Shown here: positions 44,430 through 53,139 of the stretch, in pieces
Position numbering within the stretch: position 1 is the first letter of the stretch
How the letters are laid out: every line of letters starts with the position of its first letter
Assembly (NCBI RefSeq): GCF_008692035.1
Contig: NZ_VTFG01000001.1
Coordinates: 248,001-312,000, forward strand
Direction: 5' to 3'
Length of the DNA stretch: 64,000 nt
Origin: Pseudomonas marginalis
GTDB taxonomy: Bacteria > Pseudomonadota > Gammaproteobacteria > Pseudomonadales > Pseudomonadaceae
The notes under the pieces: model-generated
Told to the model about the DNA's origin: nothing
Databases searched by the model: none
The model's input: only the letters and a program-made list of their open reading frames with translations
Position numbers and translations under genes: made by a program

Positions 44430-45059
44430 TTAGTGGGCGGCTGACAAGTGTGCCACTGCCGAGGTAATGGCGTTTTTGGCCAGCGTTACGCCGTTATCGC
44501 GAACCTGCTCGCCTTTAGAGGCGCCTTCGGCACGAACGAATTCGATATCGTCAATTCCCAGAAAGCCAAAAAACGCTTTCAGGTAACTTTCCTGAAAGTC
44601 CATGTTCTGAAAAGGACCTTCAGCGTAAAAACCTCCGCGCGCCGATGCCACGATGACGCGCTTCCCGCCGCATAAGCCAACAGGGCCGCGTTCGGTATAT
44701 TTGAACGTGCGCCCCACCTGCGCGACTCTGTCTAACCAAGCCTTCAACTGAGTCGAAACGCTGAAGTTGTACATTGGCGCACCGATTACGAGCACTTCGC
44801 TCGCGAGAAACTCGGTCACCAGCGTTTCCGAGAGTTGATGCTCCAATAAAATTTCTGCCGAAAAATCACTGTTTCCCATTTGTCGAAACCCTGCGGCAAT
44901 TGAGCCACTCAGGTGTCTCACTTCTTGGTCGGCGAGGTCGCGGCGCTGCACGTGGGCACCAGGATTACTGGCTTGAATGTGCGCAACGATGGAGGCGGTA
45001 AGATCTCGGGTGATGGAATCTTTGCCCATGATGCTGGAGTCAATATGGAGCACTTTCAT
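44430..45059 (-). CDS. azoR: FMN-dependent NADH azoreductase
   Basis: A 209-residue flavodoxin-like quinone/azo reductase. MKVLHIDSSIMGKDSITRDL binds FMN phosphate; PMYNFSVSTQLKAWLDRV and ASARGGFY are the other AzoR blocks. It performs two-electron reduction of quinones and azo compounds in the cytoplasm. The ATG at 45059 follows GAGGAAA. It lies between a secreted-type hydrolase and yciI, fitting an electrophile or quinone stress operon. Confidence 0.93.
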   Translation of the reverse strand: MKVLHIDSSIMGKDSITRDLTASIVAHIQASNPGAHVQRRDLADQEVRHLSGSIAAGFRQMGNSDFSAEILLEHQLSETLVTEFLASEVLVIGAPMYNFSVSTQLKAWLDRVAQVGRTFKYTERGPVGLCGGKRVIVASARGGFYAEGPFQNMDFQESYLKAFFGFLGIDDIEFVRAEGASKGEQVRDNGVTLAKNAITSAVAHLSAAH

Positions 45060-45117
45060 TCTTGATTTCCTCGGGAGTGGAAAAGCGTTGTTATCAACGT
45101 TGTTTGTGGGCAGAGGC

Positions 45118-45945
45118 TCATCTTTCCGATTCGCTGGCAGCACGGTCGATGAATTTGGCTACTGCATCGGGCTGAGAAATCAATGACAGGTGGCTGGATC
45201 GAATAGACAAGGTCCTGGCGCCAATCTGGCGCGCAATGGTTTGCTGTACCGGGTAGGGAAGTGCCTGGTCATCGATTGTTTGCAAGTACCAACTTGGCTT
45301 GTCATGCCAGGCCGCATGCTTGACCTTTGCGGCGAAACAGACGGCGGCAATTGGCTGCTGCACTGATGACAGAAACCGTGCGTTTGACATCGCCAGGTCT
45401 GCGCCCATCACGTGATGAAATTGCGCTGGGTCATCCAGCCAAAGCAGCCCATCCGCATCCGGGCTGAGGCCCGTCATTGGCGCCTTCAACCGCGCCAAGA
45501 GATCCGCAGCAGACTCACCACTGTCGGGCACGAGCGCGGATAGATAGACCAAGCCTTTTACATTACTGGCGTTGCCAGCCTGTGTTATCACCGCGCCAGC
45601 CCACGAGTGTCCCACCAGCAGTACATCGCCCTTTTGCCTGCGCAGAACGCGCTCCGTGGCGATTACGTCATCACTCAATGAAGTCAATGGATTCTGGACA
45701 GCGGTGACGTGATAGCCCATCGCAGTCAATCGCTCCATCACTGCATACCAACTCGAGCCATCTGCGAAAGCACCATGTACCAGCACGATATTAGGCACGG
45801 GGTGTGCGGTTGTTGCCGCCATGGCGGAGCCTCCAGATATCAGCAGGAACGCTCCCACTGTGAAAGTGAGTCGACCTGACCACCTTAGAAACGCCCACAA
45901 ACGTTCTTTTGCGCAGTGAACATTTAGGTGCAATAGCTTTTTCAT
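45118..45945 (-). CDS. Alpha/beta hydrolase with signal peptide
   Basis: A 275-residue alpha/beta-fold hydrolase. A basic N-terminus and the hydrophobic stretch LTFTVGAFLLISGGSAMAAT suggest export, with cleavage near residue 44. The oxyanion-hole motif is VHGAFADGSSW and the nucleophile elbow is GHSWAG; the late SSHLSLISQP supplies the catalytic histidine. It resembles the salicylate-esterase/hydroxynitrile-lyase-like branch. It starts a three-gene operon divergent from an AraC-type regulator. Confidence 0.88.
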   Translation of the reverse strand: MKKLLHLNVHCAKERLWAFLRWSGRLTFTVGAFLLISGGSAMAATTAHPVPNIVLVHGAFADGSSWYAVMERLTAMGYHVTAVQNPLTSLSDDVIATERVLRRQKGDVLLVGHSWAGAVITQAGNASNVKGLVYLSALVPDSGESAADLLARLKAPMTGLSPDADGLLWLDDPAQFHHVMGADLAMSNARFLSSVQQPIAAVCFAAKVKHAAWHDKPSWYLQTIDDQALPYPVQQTIARQIGARTLSIRSSHLSLISQPDAVAKFIDRAASESER

Positions 45946-46065
45946 GCAGGCCGTCTCTACAGTTTGTGCTGCAAGTCTAGGGAGACTCTGCTAAAACCGT
46001 GAGGGCTCGGATCGGCCATATTTCATGCAAAACTCGCCATCTTGATCTTTAAACAGGGAATTACC

Positions 46066-47106
46066 ATGCGCATTGCCATCGTTGCTTTAGAGGGCAGCCT
46101 GATGTCTGCGATTACCGGGCTGGCTGATTTGTTCTGGATGACCAATCAGGCGTTGAGGTCTCCACCGGCGGGGTTGCCATCGGCCTTAAAGGCCCACGTC
46201 TGCGACGAGTTTGAGACGATCATAGTCAGTGCCGATGGCAACGCAGTGCGAGACCCGCAAGGGCGGGTGATCCCCGTTGATACAACATTTGAAAATGTCG
46301 GGCCTTGCGACGCTGTACTTGTTACCGGGATGGCACTCGGGGCTGATCGGCTGCCACCTGGCTCTGAATCCCTCACGCGAGCTGCACAGTGGATTAAAGC
46401 CAATCACCAACAGGGAGCACTGGTGGGGGCGGCGTGTGCCGGCACATTTGTGCTGGGCGAGGCAGGCCTGTTGAACCGTCGGCGCTGTACTACAACGTGG
46501 TGGCTCCACCATGTTTTCAAACAGCGATTTCCCAAGGCGCTGGTTGCATGGGGTTCCGCAGTAGAGTCCCAGGATCGTATCGTGACTACCGGCGGGCCTT
46601 TGTCGTGGATTGATTTGGCGCTTTATGTGATCAGGAGCCTGGCAGGCGCGGAGGTAGCGAAATTAACGGCTGATATTTCTGTGACCGATAGCTTGCCATT
46701 GCCCCAGTCCGTCTACGCGCCCCGAGGATTCATTAACAATGCCGATCCCCTGCTGCTGGAAACCGAGCAAATCATTCGACACGGAAATCCTGGCCTGACC
46801 GCTGCGGGGCTGGCCAAGGCGTTGAATGTGAGCGAGCGAACTTTACACAGACGCTTCAAGAACCTCACAAATGAATCGCCTAAAGAACTCATCACCCGCG
46901 TGAGAATAGAGACGGCCTGTGTACTGCTACAGATACCAGGGGCCAGCGTTAAACAGGTAGCCCTTAATTGTGGCTATAACGAGGACACGTCATTTCGTCG
47001 TTCTTTTATACAACTGACGGGGATGACTCCCGCGGATTATAAGCGTTGGTCGAAAGGGCGCGCCTTGGTCGATATCGAAGCTGAGAGTTCTTCGGTGTTC
47101 AGCTAA
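46066..47106 (+). CDS. GlxA-type AraC regulator with DJ-1/PfpI domain
   Basis: A 346-residue regulator: an N-terminal DJ-1/PfpI-like domain (about 1-195; the elbow GAACAGTFVLGEAGLL has the conserved cysteine) and a C-terminal AraC double helix-turn-helix (LAKALNVSERTLHRRFKNLT and VALNCGYNEDTSFRRSFIQL). It is divergent from the hydrolase-azoR-yciI operon, which it probably controls. The start at 46066 (MRIAIVALEG) was chosen over one eight codons earlier because the DJ-1 strand begins there. Confidence 0.9.
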   Translation: MRIAIVALEGSLMSAITGLADLFWMTNQALRSPPAGLPSALKAHVCDEFETIIVSADGNAVRDPQGRVIPVDTTFENVGPCDAVLVTGMALGADRLPPGSESLTRAAQWIKANHQQGALVGAACAGTFVLGEAGLLNRRRCTTTWWLHHVFKQRFPKALVAWGSAVESQDRIVTTGGPLSWIDLALYVIRSLAGAEVAKLTADISVTDSLPLPQSVYAPRGFINNADPLLLETEQIIRHGNPGLTAAGLAKALNVSERTLHRRFKNLTNESPKELITRVRIETACVLLQIPGASVKQVALNCGYNEDTSFRRSFIQLTGMTPADYKRWSKGRALVDIEAESSSVFS

Positions 47107-47212
47107 GCCATGGGGCCATGCAGATGTTTGGCCTGCTGGCTCGAATAGATCAGGTGATAGCTGCCAAGGCCCGGGCAGCGGCTCAGGCCAAGCTGCCTGG
47201 AGCAACGAATGC

Positions 47213-47854
47213 TTATCCGCCAGCGCGGTCGTTACCACCATGCGCGGCGATGAACAGGGTGACGGCCGATCGGCAATAGGATTCGATTTCATCCTCTGCT
47301 CTCGCCTCATCGAAGCGGGCGATCATCAGGAGATCGGAGCCTTTGAAAAGCGCGGCAAACAAGCGGGCGGACCCCAGAGGATCGGGCACGTTCAGCACCG
47401 CTTTCCCGTGCAACTGACGCAACAGGGCCTCGATCTGGGCGATGACATAGGCGGGGCCGGCTTCGTAATGGAGCTTGCTTAACGACGTTTGATTCGTCTT
47501 GTCGACCATGATCATGGCTTCGACACTGCGCACATCCGGGCTCAACAACGTGCGAAGCAGGAATGTTCCCACCGCCATGAGCTGATCTGCCGCCGAACCG
47601 TCGACGCCTTCAATAAGGGTCTGTGGTGCAAACTGATGGCAGTGGGCCGCGATGGCCGCGCTGTACAGCGCTTCCTTGTTCTCAAAGTGCCGATAGATGC
47701 TGAGCTTGGATATCTTCGCCCGCTGGGCGACCTTGTCCATTGTCGTCGCTTGAAAACCCAATTCCACAAAAAGTTCGCACGCGGCGTCGACTATCGTTTG
47801 GCCAAGCGCCTCGTTGGCGGGCCGGCCGCGCCGACCCTGGTTGTGTTCAGTCAT
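47213..47854 (-). CDS. TetR-family transcriptional regulator
   Basis: A 213-residue repressor-like protein with helix-turn-helix TMDKVAQRAKISKLSIYRHFENKEAL (about residues 37-62) and a TetR_C_7-like helical C-terminus. An arginine-rich start (GRRGRPANEA) may contact the minor groove. It is divergent from a thioredoxin-reductase-like gene. The 107-bp gap has a perfect palindrome and flanking repeats. It probably represses itself and the flavoprotein. Confidence 0.9.
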   Translation of the reverse strand: MTEHNQGRRGRPANEALGQTIVDAACELFVELGFQATTMDKVAQRAKISKLSIYRHFENKEALYSAAIAAHCHQFAPQTLIEGVDGSAADQLMAVGTFLLRTLLSPDVRSVEAMIMVDKTNQTSLSKLHYEAGPAYVIAQIEALLRQLHGKAVLNVPDPLGSARLFAALFKGSDLLMIARFDEARAEDEIESYCRSAVTLFIAAHGGNDRAGG

Positions 47855-47864
47855 AAATATTCCA

Positions 47865-47912
47865 GTACTTGACAGTATTCTAATTCTTGAATTAGGGTAC
47901 TTCAAAGTATCT
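47865..47912. promoter_or_regulatory. Operator cluster between the TetR and flavoprotein genes
   Basis: CTAATTC-TT-GAATTAG is a perfect inverted repeat at 47880-47895. On either side lie related copies of GTACTTNNNAGTAT (47865 and 47897), 32 bp apart. The symmetric layout fits cooperative TetR binding over overlapping divergent promoters. Confidence 0.6.
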
Positions 47913-47961
47913 TAAGCATGCAAGCCGATCTCCCTTCATCCACAGCACAGAGCCCATCACC

Positions 47962-48855
47962 ATGAATGACGTCATCATCATCGGCGGCAGCTTTGCCGGT
48001 CTTGCTGCAGCCCTGCAGCTCGGTCGTGCCCGGCGCACGGTCACCGTTCTCGATACCGGCCTGCCACGCAACCGCTTCGCCGGCCACTCCCATGGCCTGC
48101 TCGGCCACGATCACAAGCCACCGCTGGAGATCCTGGCCGAGGCGCGGCGGCAGCTGGCACGCTATCCCACGGTCAGGCTGGTCACTGCCCGTGCCGAGAG
48201 CATCTCCGGCGCCATCGACGATTTCTGCGTCCTCACTGGCGATGGCGAAAGCCTCAGGGCCCGCCGCCTGATCCTGAGCTATGGCGTCGTTGACCAGATG
48301 CCTGATGTTCCGGGCTATGCCGAAAACTGGGGCACCTCCATCGTGCCTTGCCCCTATTGCGACGGCTTTGAAGTCGCCGGCCAGCATTGGGGCCTCGTCT
48401 GGTCCGGCCCGCAATCGATGAATCAGGTCAGGCTGTTCCACGATTGGACCGACACGTTGACGGTCTTCACCAATGGGCATGACCTTCCACCCGACATCCA
48501 GGCCGATCTGGCGCGACGTGGCATCTCTGTCGTCAATGGCCGGATCACCGAAATCGACCATGCCGAGAACCATAATGCCACCGTCAGGCTCAACGCCGGC
48601 CCACCTGTCGCGGTCGACATTCTGTTTGCGCATCCGCGCAACAAGCCGTCTGCGCGCCTGCATGAGTCGCTGGGCCTCGCCACGGTGGATACGCCCCAGG
48701 GCATAGCCCTGAAGGTCGACGAGCGTCGCGAAACCAGCGTGCCCGGCATCTATGCCGCCGGCGACCTGGCAAACCCCCTTATGGCCTCGGTCACCCTGGC
48801 AATATCGCACGGCGCGACGGCGGGTATCTCCGCCCAACAGTCGATGCTGGTTTGA
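47962..48855 (+). CDS. Thioredoxin-reductase-like FAD oxidoreductase
   Basis: A 297-residue flavoprotein. The FAD motif is IIGGSFAGLAAALQLGRA, the redox pair is Cys-Pro-Tyr-Cys in VPCPYCDGFE, and GIYAAGDLAN is the second FAD motif. The central NADPH-binding part lacks a clear GxGxxG (SGPQSMNQ), so cofactor use may differ. Such proteins occur with detoxification or dithiol-forming pathways. The next gene is a methyltransferase on the same strand, and a TetR gene is divergent. Confidence 0.9.
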   Translation: MNDVIIIGGSFAGLAAALQLGRARRTVTVLDTGLPRNRFAGHSHGLLGHDHKPPLEILAEARRQLARYPTVRLVTARAESISGAIDDFCVLTGDGESLRARRLILSYGVVDQMPDVPGYAENWGTSIVPCPYCDGFEVAGQHWGLVWSGPQSMNQVRLFHDWTDTLTVFTNGHDLPPDIQADLARRGISVVNGRITEIDHAENHNATVRLNAGPPVAVDILFAHPRNKPSARLHESLGLATVDTPQGIALKVDERRETSVPGIYAAGDLANPLMASVTLAISHGATAGISAQQSMLV

Positions 48856-48959
48856 GGACAATTCGGTTGTCGCAGGCTTCTGGAACACGGGTCTCAGAAG
48901 GTCGCCGTTCCCGGCTTTTGCACGGCCTGGTTAAAAACGAATCAAAACGAGGAGATGTC

Positions 48960-49823
48960 ATGACAGAGCAAAATGCCTATCAGGTTGCCGACTGGAATGG
49001 CCAAAGCGGAGAATACTGGGCCGCTAACCAGGCCCGGCTCGACGCCATGTTTGCGGTATTCGGCCAGGCCGCGATCGAAGCCGCCGCGCCAGCCACGGGC
49101 GAACGCGTGCTTGACATCGGTTGCGGCGCGGGCGCGTCGAGCCTGGCTCTGGCCGCCCGCGTCGGCGCGGGTGGTCATGTGCTGGGTGTGGACATATCCG
49201 AACCGCTGATCGGCCGCGCGCGTGCGCTGGCGCCACAGGATACGCCGGCCCGGTTCCGGGTAGCCGATGCCAGCAGCGCCGAGTTGCCCGAGGGCGCGTT
49301 TGACCTCCTGTTTTCGCGTTTCGGGGTGATGTTCTTCGACGATCCGACAGGGGCGTTCGCCCATATGCGACGCGCGCTCCGGCCGGGCGGGCGGGTCGCT
49401 TTCGTCTGCTGGCGTGGTGTGGCCGAGAATGATTGGGTGCGCCTGCCGATGGGCGTGCTCAAGGGCATCCTCCCGCTGACCGCCCGGCCCGATCCCGAAG
49501 CGCCCGGCCCATTCTCGTTTGGCGACCGGGAGCGCGTGGCACGCATCCTGACAGCGGCCGGCTTTACCGATATCACCAGCACGCCCTTCGATGCTTCCAT
49601 CCCGTTCGGCGAGGGCGGGACGCGGGACGCGGCGATCGACGACGCGGTGAAGATGGCATTCGAGGGGGGCCCGCTGGCGCTTGTGCTCGCTGATCAGCCC
49701 GACGCCATCCGAGCCCGCGCCTGGGCCGCGGTTCGCGCCGCCTTCGCGGGCCTAGCCGGCAAGCGGTCGGTGATGATCGACGGCGCGACGTGGATCGTCA
49801 TGGCACGCAATCCGGCAAGCTGA
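48960..49823 (+). CDS. Class I SAM-dependent methyltransferase
   Basis: A 287-residue methyltransferase with motif I VLDIGCGAGASSLALA (about residues 44-59), the acidic GVDISEPLI, and LRPGGRVAFVCWRG. The substrate domain is not recognised. GAGGAG precedes the ATG; an in-frame start at 48852 would reach into the flavoprotein gene end and was rejected. The third-position GC and style of text (GCGATCGACGACGCGGTG) look like Alphaproteobacteria more than the neighbours do, hinting at transfer (impression, not computed). Confidence 0.88.
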   Translation: MTEQNAYQVADWNGQSGEYWAANQARLDAMFAVFGQAAIEAAAPATGERVLDIGCGAGASSLALAARVGAGGHVLGVDISEPLIGRARALAPQDTPARFRVADASSAELPEGAFDLLFSRFGVMFFDDPTGAFAHMRRALRPGGRVAFVCWRGVAENDWVRLPMGVLKGILPLTARPDPEAPGPFSFGDRERVARILTAAGFTDITSTPFDASIPFGEGGTRDAAIDDAVKMAFEGGPLALVLADQPDAIRARAWAAVRAAFAGLAGKRSVMIDGATWIVMARNPAS

Positions 49824-49900
49824 CAGGGATTGATAGGGGAGGTGTTTGGCCTTCCGCGTAGAGACATTGACCTGAAACCAACCCTGATCATTGCGAGGTT

Positions 49901-49924
49901 GTGACAAAAGTATAATTTGGTCAC
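49901..49924. promoter_or_regulatory. 24-bp operator, copy A, upstream of the TetR gene
   Basis: GTGAC-N14-GTCAC, with a TATAAT hexamer on the plus strand inside the spacer at 49911-49916. It lies 40-63 bp before the TetR start, so autorepression is likely. Three more copies with the same spacing precede the genes at 50972, 54597 and 54898. Confidence 0.75.
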
Positions 49925-49963
49925 TCGTTGTCAAGCGCTTTTCGGATGCGTAAGCTAGCTCGC

Positions 49964-50584
49964 ATGAACAAGACATCCATAGCTTCCCCCAGCATCCGTG
50001 GCCCAGCCGATCATGAGATCCGGAATCAGATCGTCGCGGCGGCCAATCAGCACTTCAGTCAATACGGCTATAGCAAAACCACGGTTTCCGACCTGGCGAA
50101 AGCGATCGGGTTTTCCAAGGCGTACATCTACAAGTTTTTTGATTCCAAGCAGGCGATTGGTGAGGCTATCTGTGGCAATTGCCTGGCGGAAATCATCGCG
50201 GCCGTAGAACAGGCCATCAATGTAGAGGACATTTCGCCGACCGAACGTTTTCGACGTTTGGTGAAAACGCTGATCGCTACCGGGGTGAATTTGTTCTTCA
50301 GTGATCGAAAGCTCTATGACATCGCCGCATTTGCAGCGTCTGAGAACTGGCCCTGCGCTCAGCAATATGACGCCTTGGTCAGGGATTTCGTGTTGCAGAT
50401 TGTGCGTGAAGGCCGAGAAATCGGCGAATTTGAACGCAAAACACCCTTGGACGAAACAGTCGATTCGATCCACCTTACGCTGCGCCCTTTCGTCAATCCG
50501 TTGCTTTTGCAATACAACCTTGACTTCGTCGAGCTGGCTCCGGTCCTCACTTCCAATCTCATTCTGCGTAGCTTGATGCCGTGA
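49964..50584 (+). CDS. TetR-family regulator of the FadL-RND region
   Basis: A 206-residue repressor-like protein. Its helix-turn-helix, TTVSDLAKAIGFSKAYIYKFFDSKQAI, lies about residues 40-66. The helical C-terminus resembles regulators of RND pumps. The ATG giving MNKTSIASPS was chosen; an upstream frame start at 49928 would place coding sequence close to the operator. The four GTGAC-N14-GTCAC sites make it the probable controller of the porin, the outer-membrane factor/SDR pair and the pump genes. Confidence 0.9.
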   Translation: MNKTSIASPSIRGPADHEIRNQIVAAANQHFSQYGYSKTTVSDLAKAIGFSKAYIYKFFDSKQAIGEAICGNCLAEIIAAVEQAINVEDISPTERFRRLVKTLIATGVNLFFSDRKLYDIAAFAASENWPCAQQYDALVRDFVLQIVREGREIGEFERKTPLDETVDSIHLTLRPFVNPLLLQYNLDFVELAPVLTSNLILRSLMP

Positions 50585-50802
50585 GCCTGCGTTAATCATC
50601 TCTATCACTTTGCTCTGATATCAACGCTTAGATGATGGTGAACACCGATCCAGGTGGACACCCTTTTCCGGGGCGCGGTATTAACTCGAATCCGGGGCCT
50701 GATCCCCATATTCAGGGCCTCGTATCAAACCTCACTAGGTAACTGAGTGGATTATCCGCGCAGCATTTGCCGCGTAGCCATGCATGTTCATTTGCCGGAT
50801 TT
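50585..50802. other. Intergenic stretch without a gene
   Basis: Part of the 387-bp gap between the TetR and FadL genes. It contains a short GC-rich segment (TCCGGGGCCTGATCCCC near 50693) but nothing recognisable as a gene or a complete mobile element. The promoter and operator of fadL lie just beyond it. Confidence 0.4.
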
Positions 50803-50826
50803 GTGACTATTGACATGAATGGTCAC
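50803..50826. promoter_or_regulatory. 24-bp operator, copy D, upstream of the FadL gene
   Basis: GTGAC-N14-GTCAC with a TTGACA hexamer inside the spacer at 50810-50815, and AAGTAT 17 bp further on as a possible -10. The operator would block the -35 box. The FadL gene begins 146 bp downstream. Confidence 0.75.
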
Positions 50827-50971
50827 ATGAATAAGTATGCTGTACCTATCCTGGAGGAATCGCCGTGGCGCGCACGATCTTCGTAAATCTGCGCTGCGGC
50901 CCCTCCCGATAGCCCGCGTTCAGCGTGACGCTCTCTACCGCTTTATCCCGATGATCTATCGAGTCCTAATA

Positions 50972-52243
50972 ATGAAAAAAATACTGCGCAGGACCCCGCT
51001 TGGCCTTGCTGTTGCCCTCTCGTCGACTCAACTGTTCGCGAGCGGTTTCGCTCTTAATGAACAAAGCATCAGTGGGATGGGCTCCGGATTTGCCGGCCGT
51101 TCTTCATCGGCAGAAGATGCGAGTACCGTCTTCGGTAATCCGGCCGGTATGTCTCGCTTGAAAAAAGAGCAGGCCAGCGTCGGGGCGGCAACGCTTTTCG
51201 CAAAGGCCCATATAAGCCAGACGCGCAGCACATTCGGGGGGCAGGAGGACGGGGACATGGTGCCGACCACCACAGTGCCCATGGGTTACTACGTCAAACC
51301 CATCGATGAGCACTGGGCGTTCGGTGTGGGTTTCTATGTGCCGTTTGGGCTAATGACCGATTATGGCAGTGGTTTCGCCGGCCGCTACTACGCCAACAAA
51401 AGTGAGGTCACGACCCTTACGTTTCAGCCCACCATCAGCTATGCGTTCAACGACAAGGTCTCGATCGGTTTCGGACCGACCATCAACCGTATCAGTGGTG
51501 AGCTTTCCGGGATGGTGCTCAATCCACTCAGCCCAGGCCGCAATGACGGAAAGCTCAAAAGCACCGGCGATGACACGGCGCTTGGATTTAACGCGGGTAT
51601 TCTAGTGCAAGCGACAGATCGAACTCGGTTGGGTCTGACCTATCACTCCAAGGTCAGCTACCGGCTGGATGCCAAGACCAAGCTCACCGACGGCATCTTC
51701 AGTGTGCTGGGTGTAAGCGGTACGAGCTATGACGCGTCCTTGGATGTGGACACCCCGGAATCAGTCGATTTTTCCGTGACTCATCAACTCAACAATGACT
51801 GGACGCTCTACCTGGGGAGTACGTGGACGCGCTGGAGTCGCTTCAAGGAGTTGGTGTTCGAAAACAGTGGCTTGCCTGCGGCGTTGAGCGGAACGCTGAG
51901 TCGTATTACCGAGGAGCAGAACTGGCACGACACGTGGGCGCACGCTATCGGCACGGCGTATAAGCTGAACAATCAGTGGGTTCTTCGCGCCGGCTTCTCG
52001 GTTGACCAGTCCCCCACCAACAACGTCAACCGTGGGCCGCGAATCCCTACCGGTGACCGGAAAGTCATCAGTGTCGGGGCAGGGTGGACGCCGGCGGAGA
52101 ATGTCACGATCGATGTGGCGTATTCCTACCTATGGGAGGAAAGCGTACAGGTCAATGACGTATCCGCCTCAAGAGGCGCCTACAGCTCGAAGTATAAAAA
52201 TAGCGCGAGCGGTTTGGGCACTTCTGTCAGCTATCGATTCTGA
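50972..52243 (+). CDS. FadL/OmpP1-family outer-membrane transporter
   Basis: A 423-residue outer-membrane barrel with signal peptide MKKILRRTPLGLAVALSSTQLFA. The mature start GFALNEQSISGMGSGFAGRSS is the FadL hallmark (asparagine-rich hatch region, then AEDASTVFGNPAGMSRL). The chain ends in phenylalanine (SYRF), as barrels do. FadL proteins pass fatty acids or aromatic hydrocarbons by lateral diffusion. With an RND pump under the same apparent operator, controlled traffic of a hydrophobic compound is suggested. Confidence 0.93.
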   Translation: MKKILRRTPLGLAVALSSTQLFASGFALNEQSISGMGSGFAGRSSSAEDASTVFGNPAGMSRLKKEQASVGAATLFAKAHISQTRSTFGGQEDGDMVPTTTVPMGYYVKPIDEHWAFGVGFYVPFGLMTDYGSGFAGRYYANKSEVTTLTFQPTISYAFNDKVSIGFGPTINRISGELSGMVLNPLSPGRNDGKLKSTGDDTALGFNAGILVQATDRTRLGLTYHSKVSYRLDAKTKLTDGIFSVLGVSGTSYDASLDVDTPESVDFSVTHQLNNDWTLYLGSTWTRWSRFKELVFENSGLPAALSGTLSRITEEQNWHDTWAHAIGTAYKLNNQWVLRAGFSVDQSPTNNVNRGPRIPTGDRKVISVGAGWTPAENVTIDVAYSYLWEESVQVNDVSASRGAYSSKYKNSASGLGTSVSYRF

Positions 52244-52263
52244 CTCGCGGCGGGGCCTGAGAG

Positions 52264-52289
52264 CGGATACCTAGTGGATCAGGTATCCG
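52264..52289. terminator. Hairpin between the convergent FadL and SDR genes
   Basis: CGGATACCT pairs with AGGTATCCG around an eight-base loop. It is placed between two converging stop codons and is a candidate bidirectional terminator, though no strong T run follows. Confidence 0.5.
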
Positions 52290-52314
52290 TCGTCGGGGGC
52301 ATTGCCTGGCCCGC

Positions 52315-53100
52315 TCAAACACCCATTACCCGTGACATCAGGCCCTGGTGAAGTCGACGGGGTGTGGCCCAGGTCAAGACCGCAATAGCCTTGTTGCCAA
52401 AGCCCGGCACGACGCTCATGCGGCCTGCGTGCAACGCTTGTATCCCCGCTCGCACTACAGGCTCGGGTTGCATCATGACCCTCTTCAAGACCGGTGTTAT
52501 CTTTTGTTTGGCACTTGCTGCAAACCCGGTATCCGACATGCCTGGACAAAGCGCTGTGACCACCACACCGTCTTGTTTGAGCTCACGATGCAGGGCGTCG
52601 GAGAATCTGAGTACGTAAGCCTTGGCGGCAGAGTAAACCGCAAAGTTCTTCACGCCCTGGTAGGACAGCAGGCTGGCTGTCATCAAGATATGCCCCTTGC
52701 GCCTGGCCCGCATATCCTCTGCAAACAGACGAGTGATGGCGGTCAGGCTGGCGACGTCCAGGTCGATCATCGCCAGGGAGCTTTCCAGGGGCTCATCCAG
52801 GAATGCTCCCTGCAAGCCGTAACCCGCATTGTTGATCAGGACATCGACCACCGTATTGCTGTCATGCAGGCGCCGATGCAGATCGATAATCACATTTATT
52901 GATGAAAGATCTGCTTGCTGCACCATCACGTCGACGTCGAAACGACTACGCAATTCGTCCGCGAGTGCTTCAAGCTCGTTCAGCCTGCGGGCTACCAGAA
53001 TCAGCGATTTCCCTTTTGCGGCGTACTGTCGGGCAAATTCCTTGCCGAATCCGCTGGAGGCTCCAGTAATGAGCACCCATGAATTTTCTTTCACGGCCAT
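52315..53100 (-). CDS. Short-chain dehydrogenase/reductase
   Basis: A 261-residue classical SDR. TGASSGFGKEFA binds the cofactor, ARRLNEL suggests NADP, and NNAG, the serine in MTASLLS and Tyr-x-x-x-Lys (VYSAAKAY) complete the active site. It resembles the YqjQ/DltE-like branch. It lies 39 bp downstream of the outer-membrane factor gene on the same strand, so it shares operator B and is probably co-regulated with the pump. Confidence 0.9.
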   Translation of the reverse strand: MAVKENSWVLITGASSGFGKEFARQYAAKGKSLILVARRLNELEALADELRSRFDVDVMVQQADLSSINVIIDLHRRLHDSNTVVDVLINNAGYGLQGAFLDEPLESSLAMIDLDVASLTAITRLFAEDMRARRKGHILMTASLLSYQGVKNFAVYSAAKAYVLRFSDALHRELKQDGVVVTALCPGMSDTGFAASAKQKITPVLKRVMMQPEPVVRAGIQALHAGRMSVVPGFGNKAIAVLTWATPRRLHQGLMSRVMGV

Positions 53101-53139
53101 CTTGCATACCCCTTGTTTGAATCTCGAAAACCACCCGTG

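Noticed and set aside
50640..50740. Possible insertion-sequence remnant in the TetR-FadL gap
   Set aside because: Looks unlike the flanks but no terminal repeats or coding remnant could be recognised.
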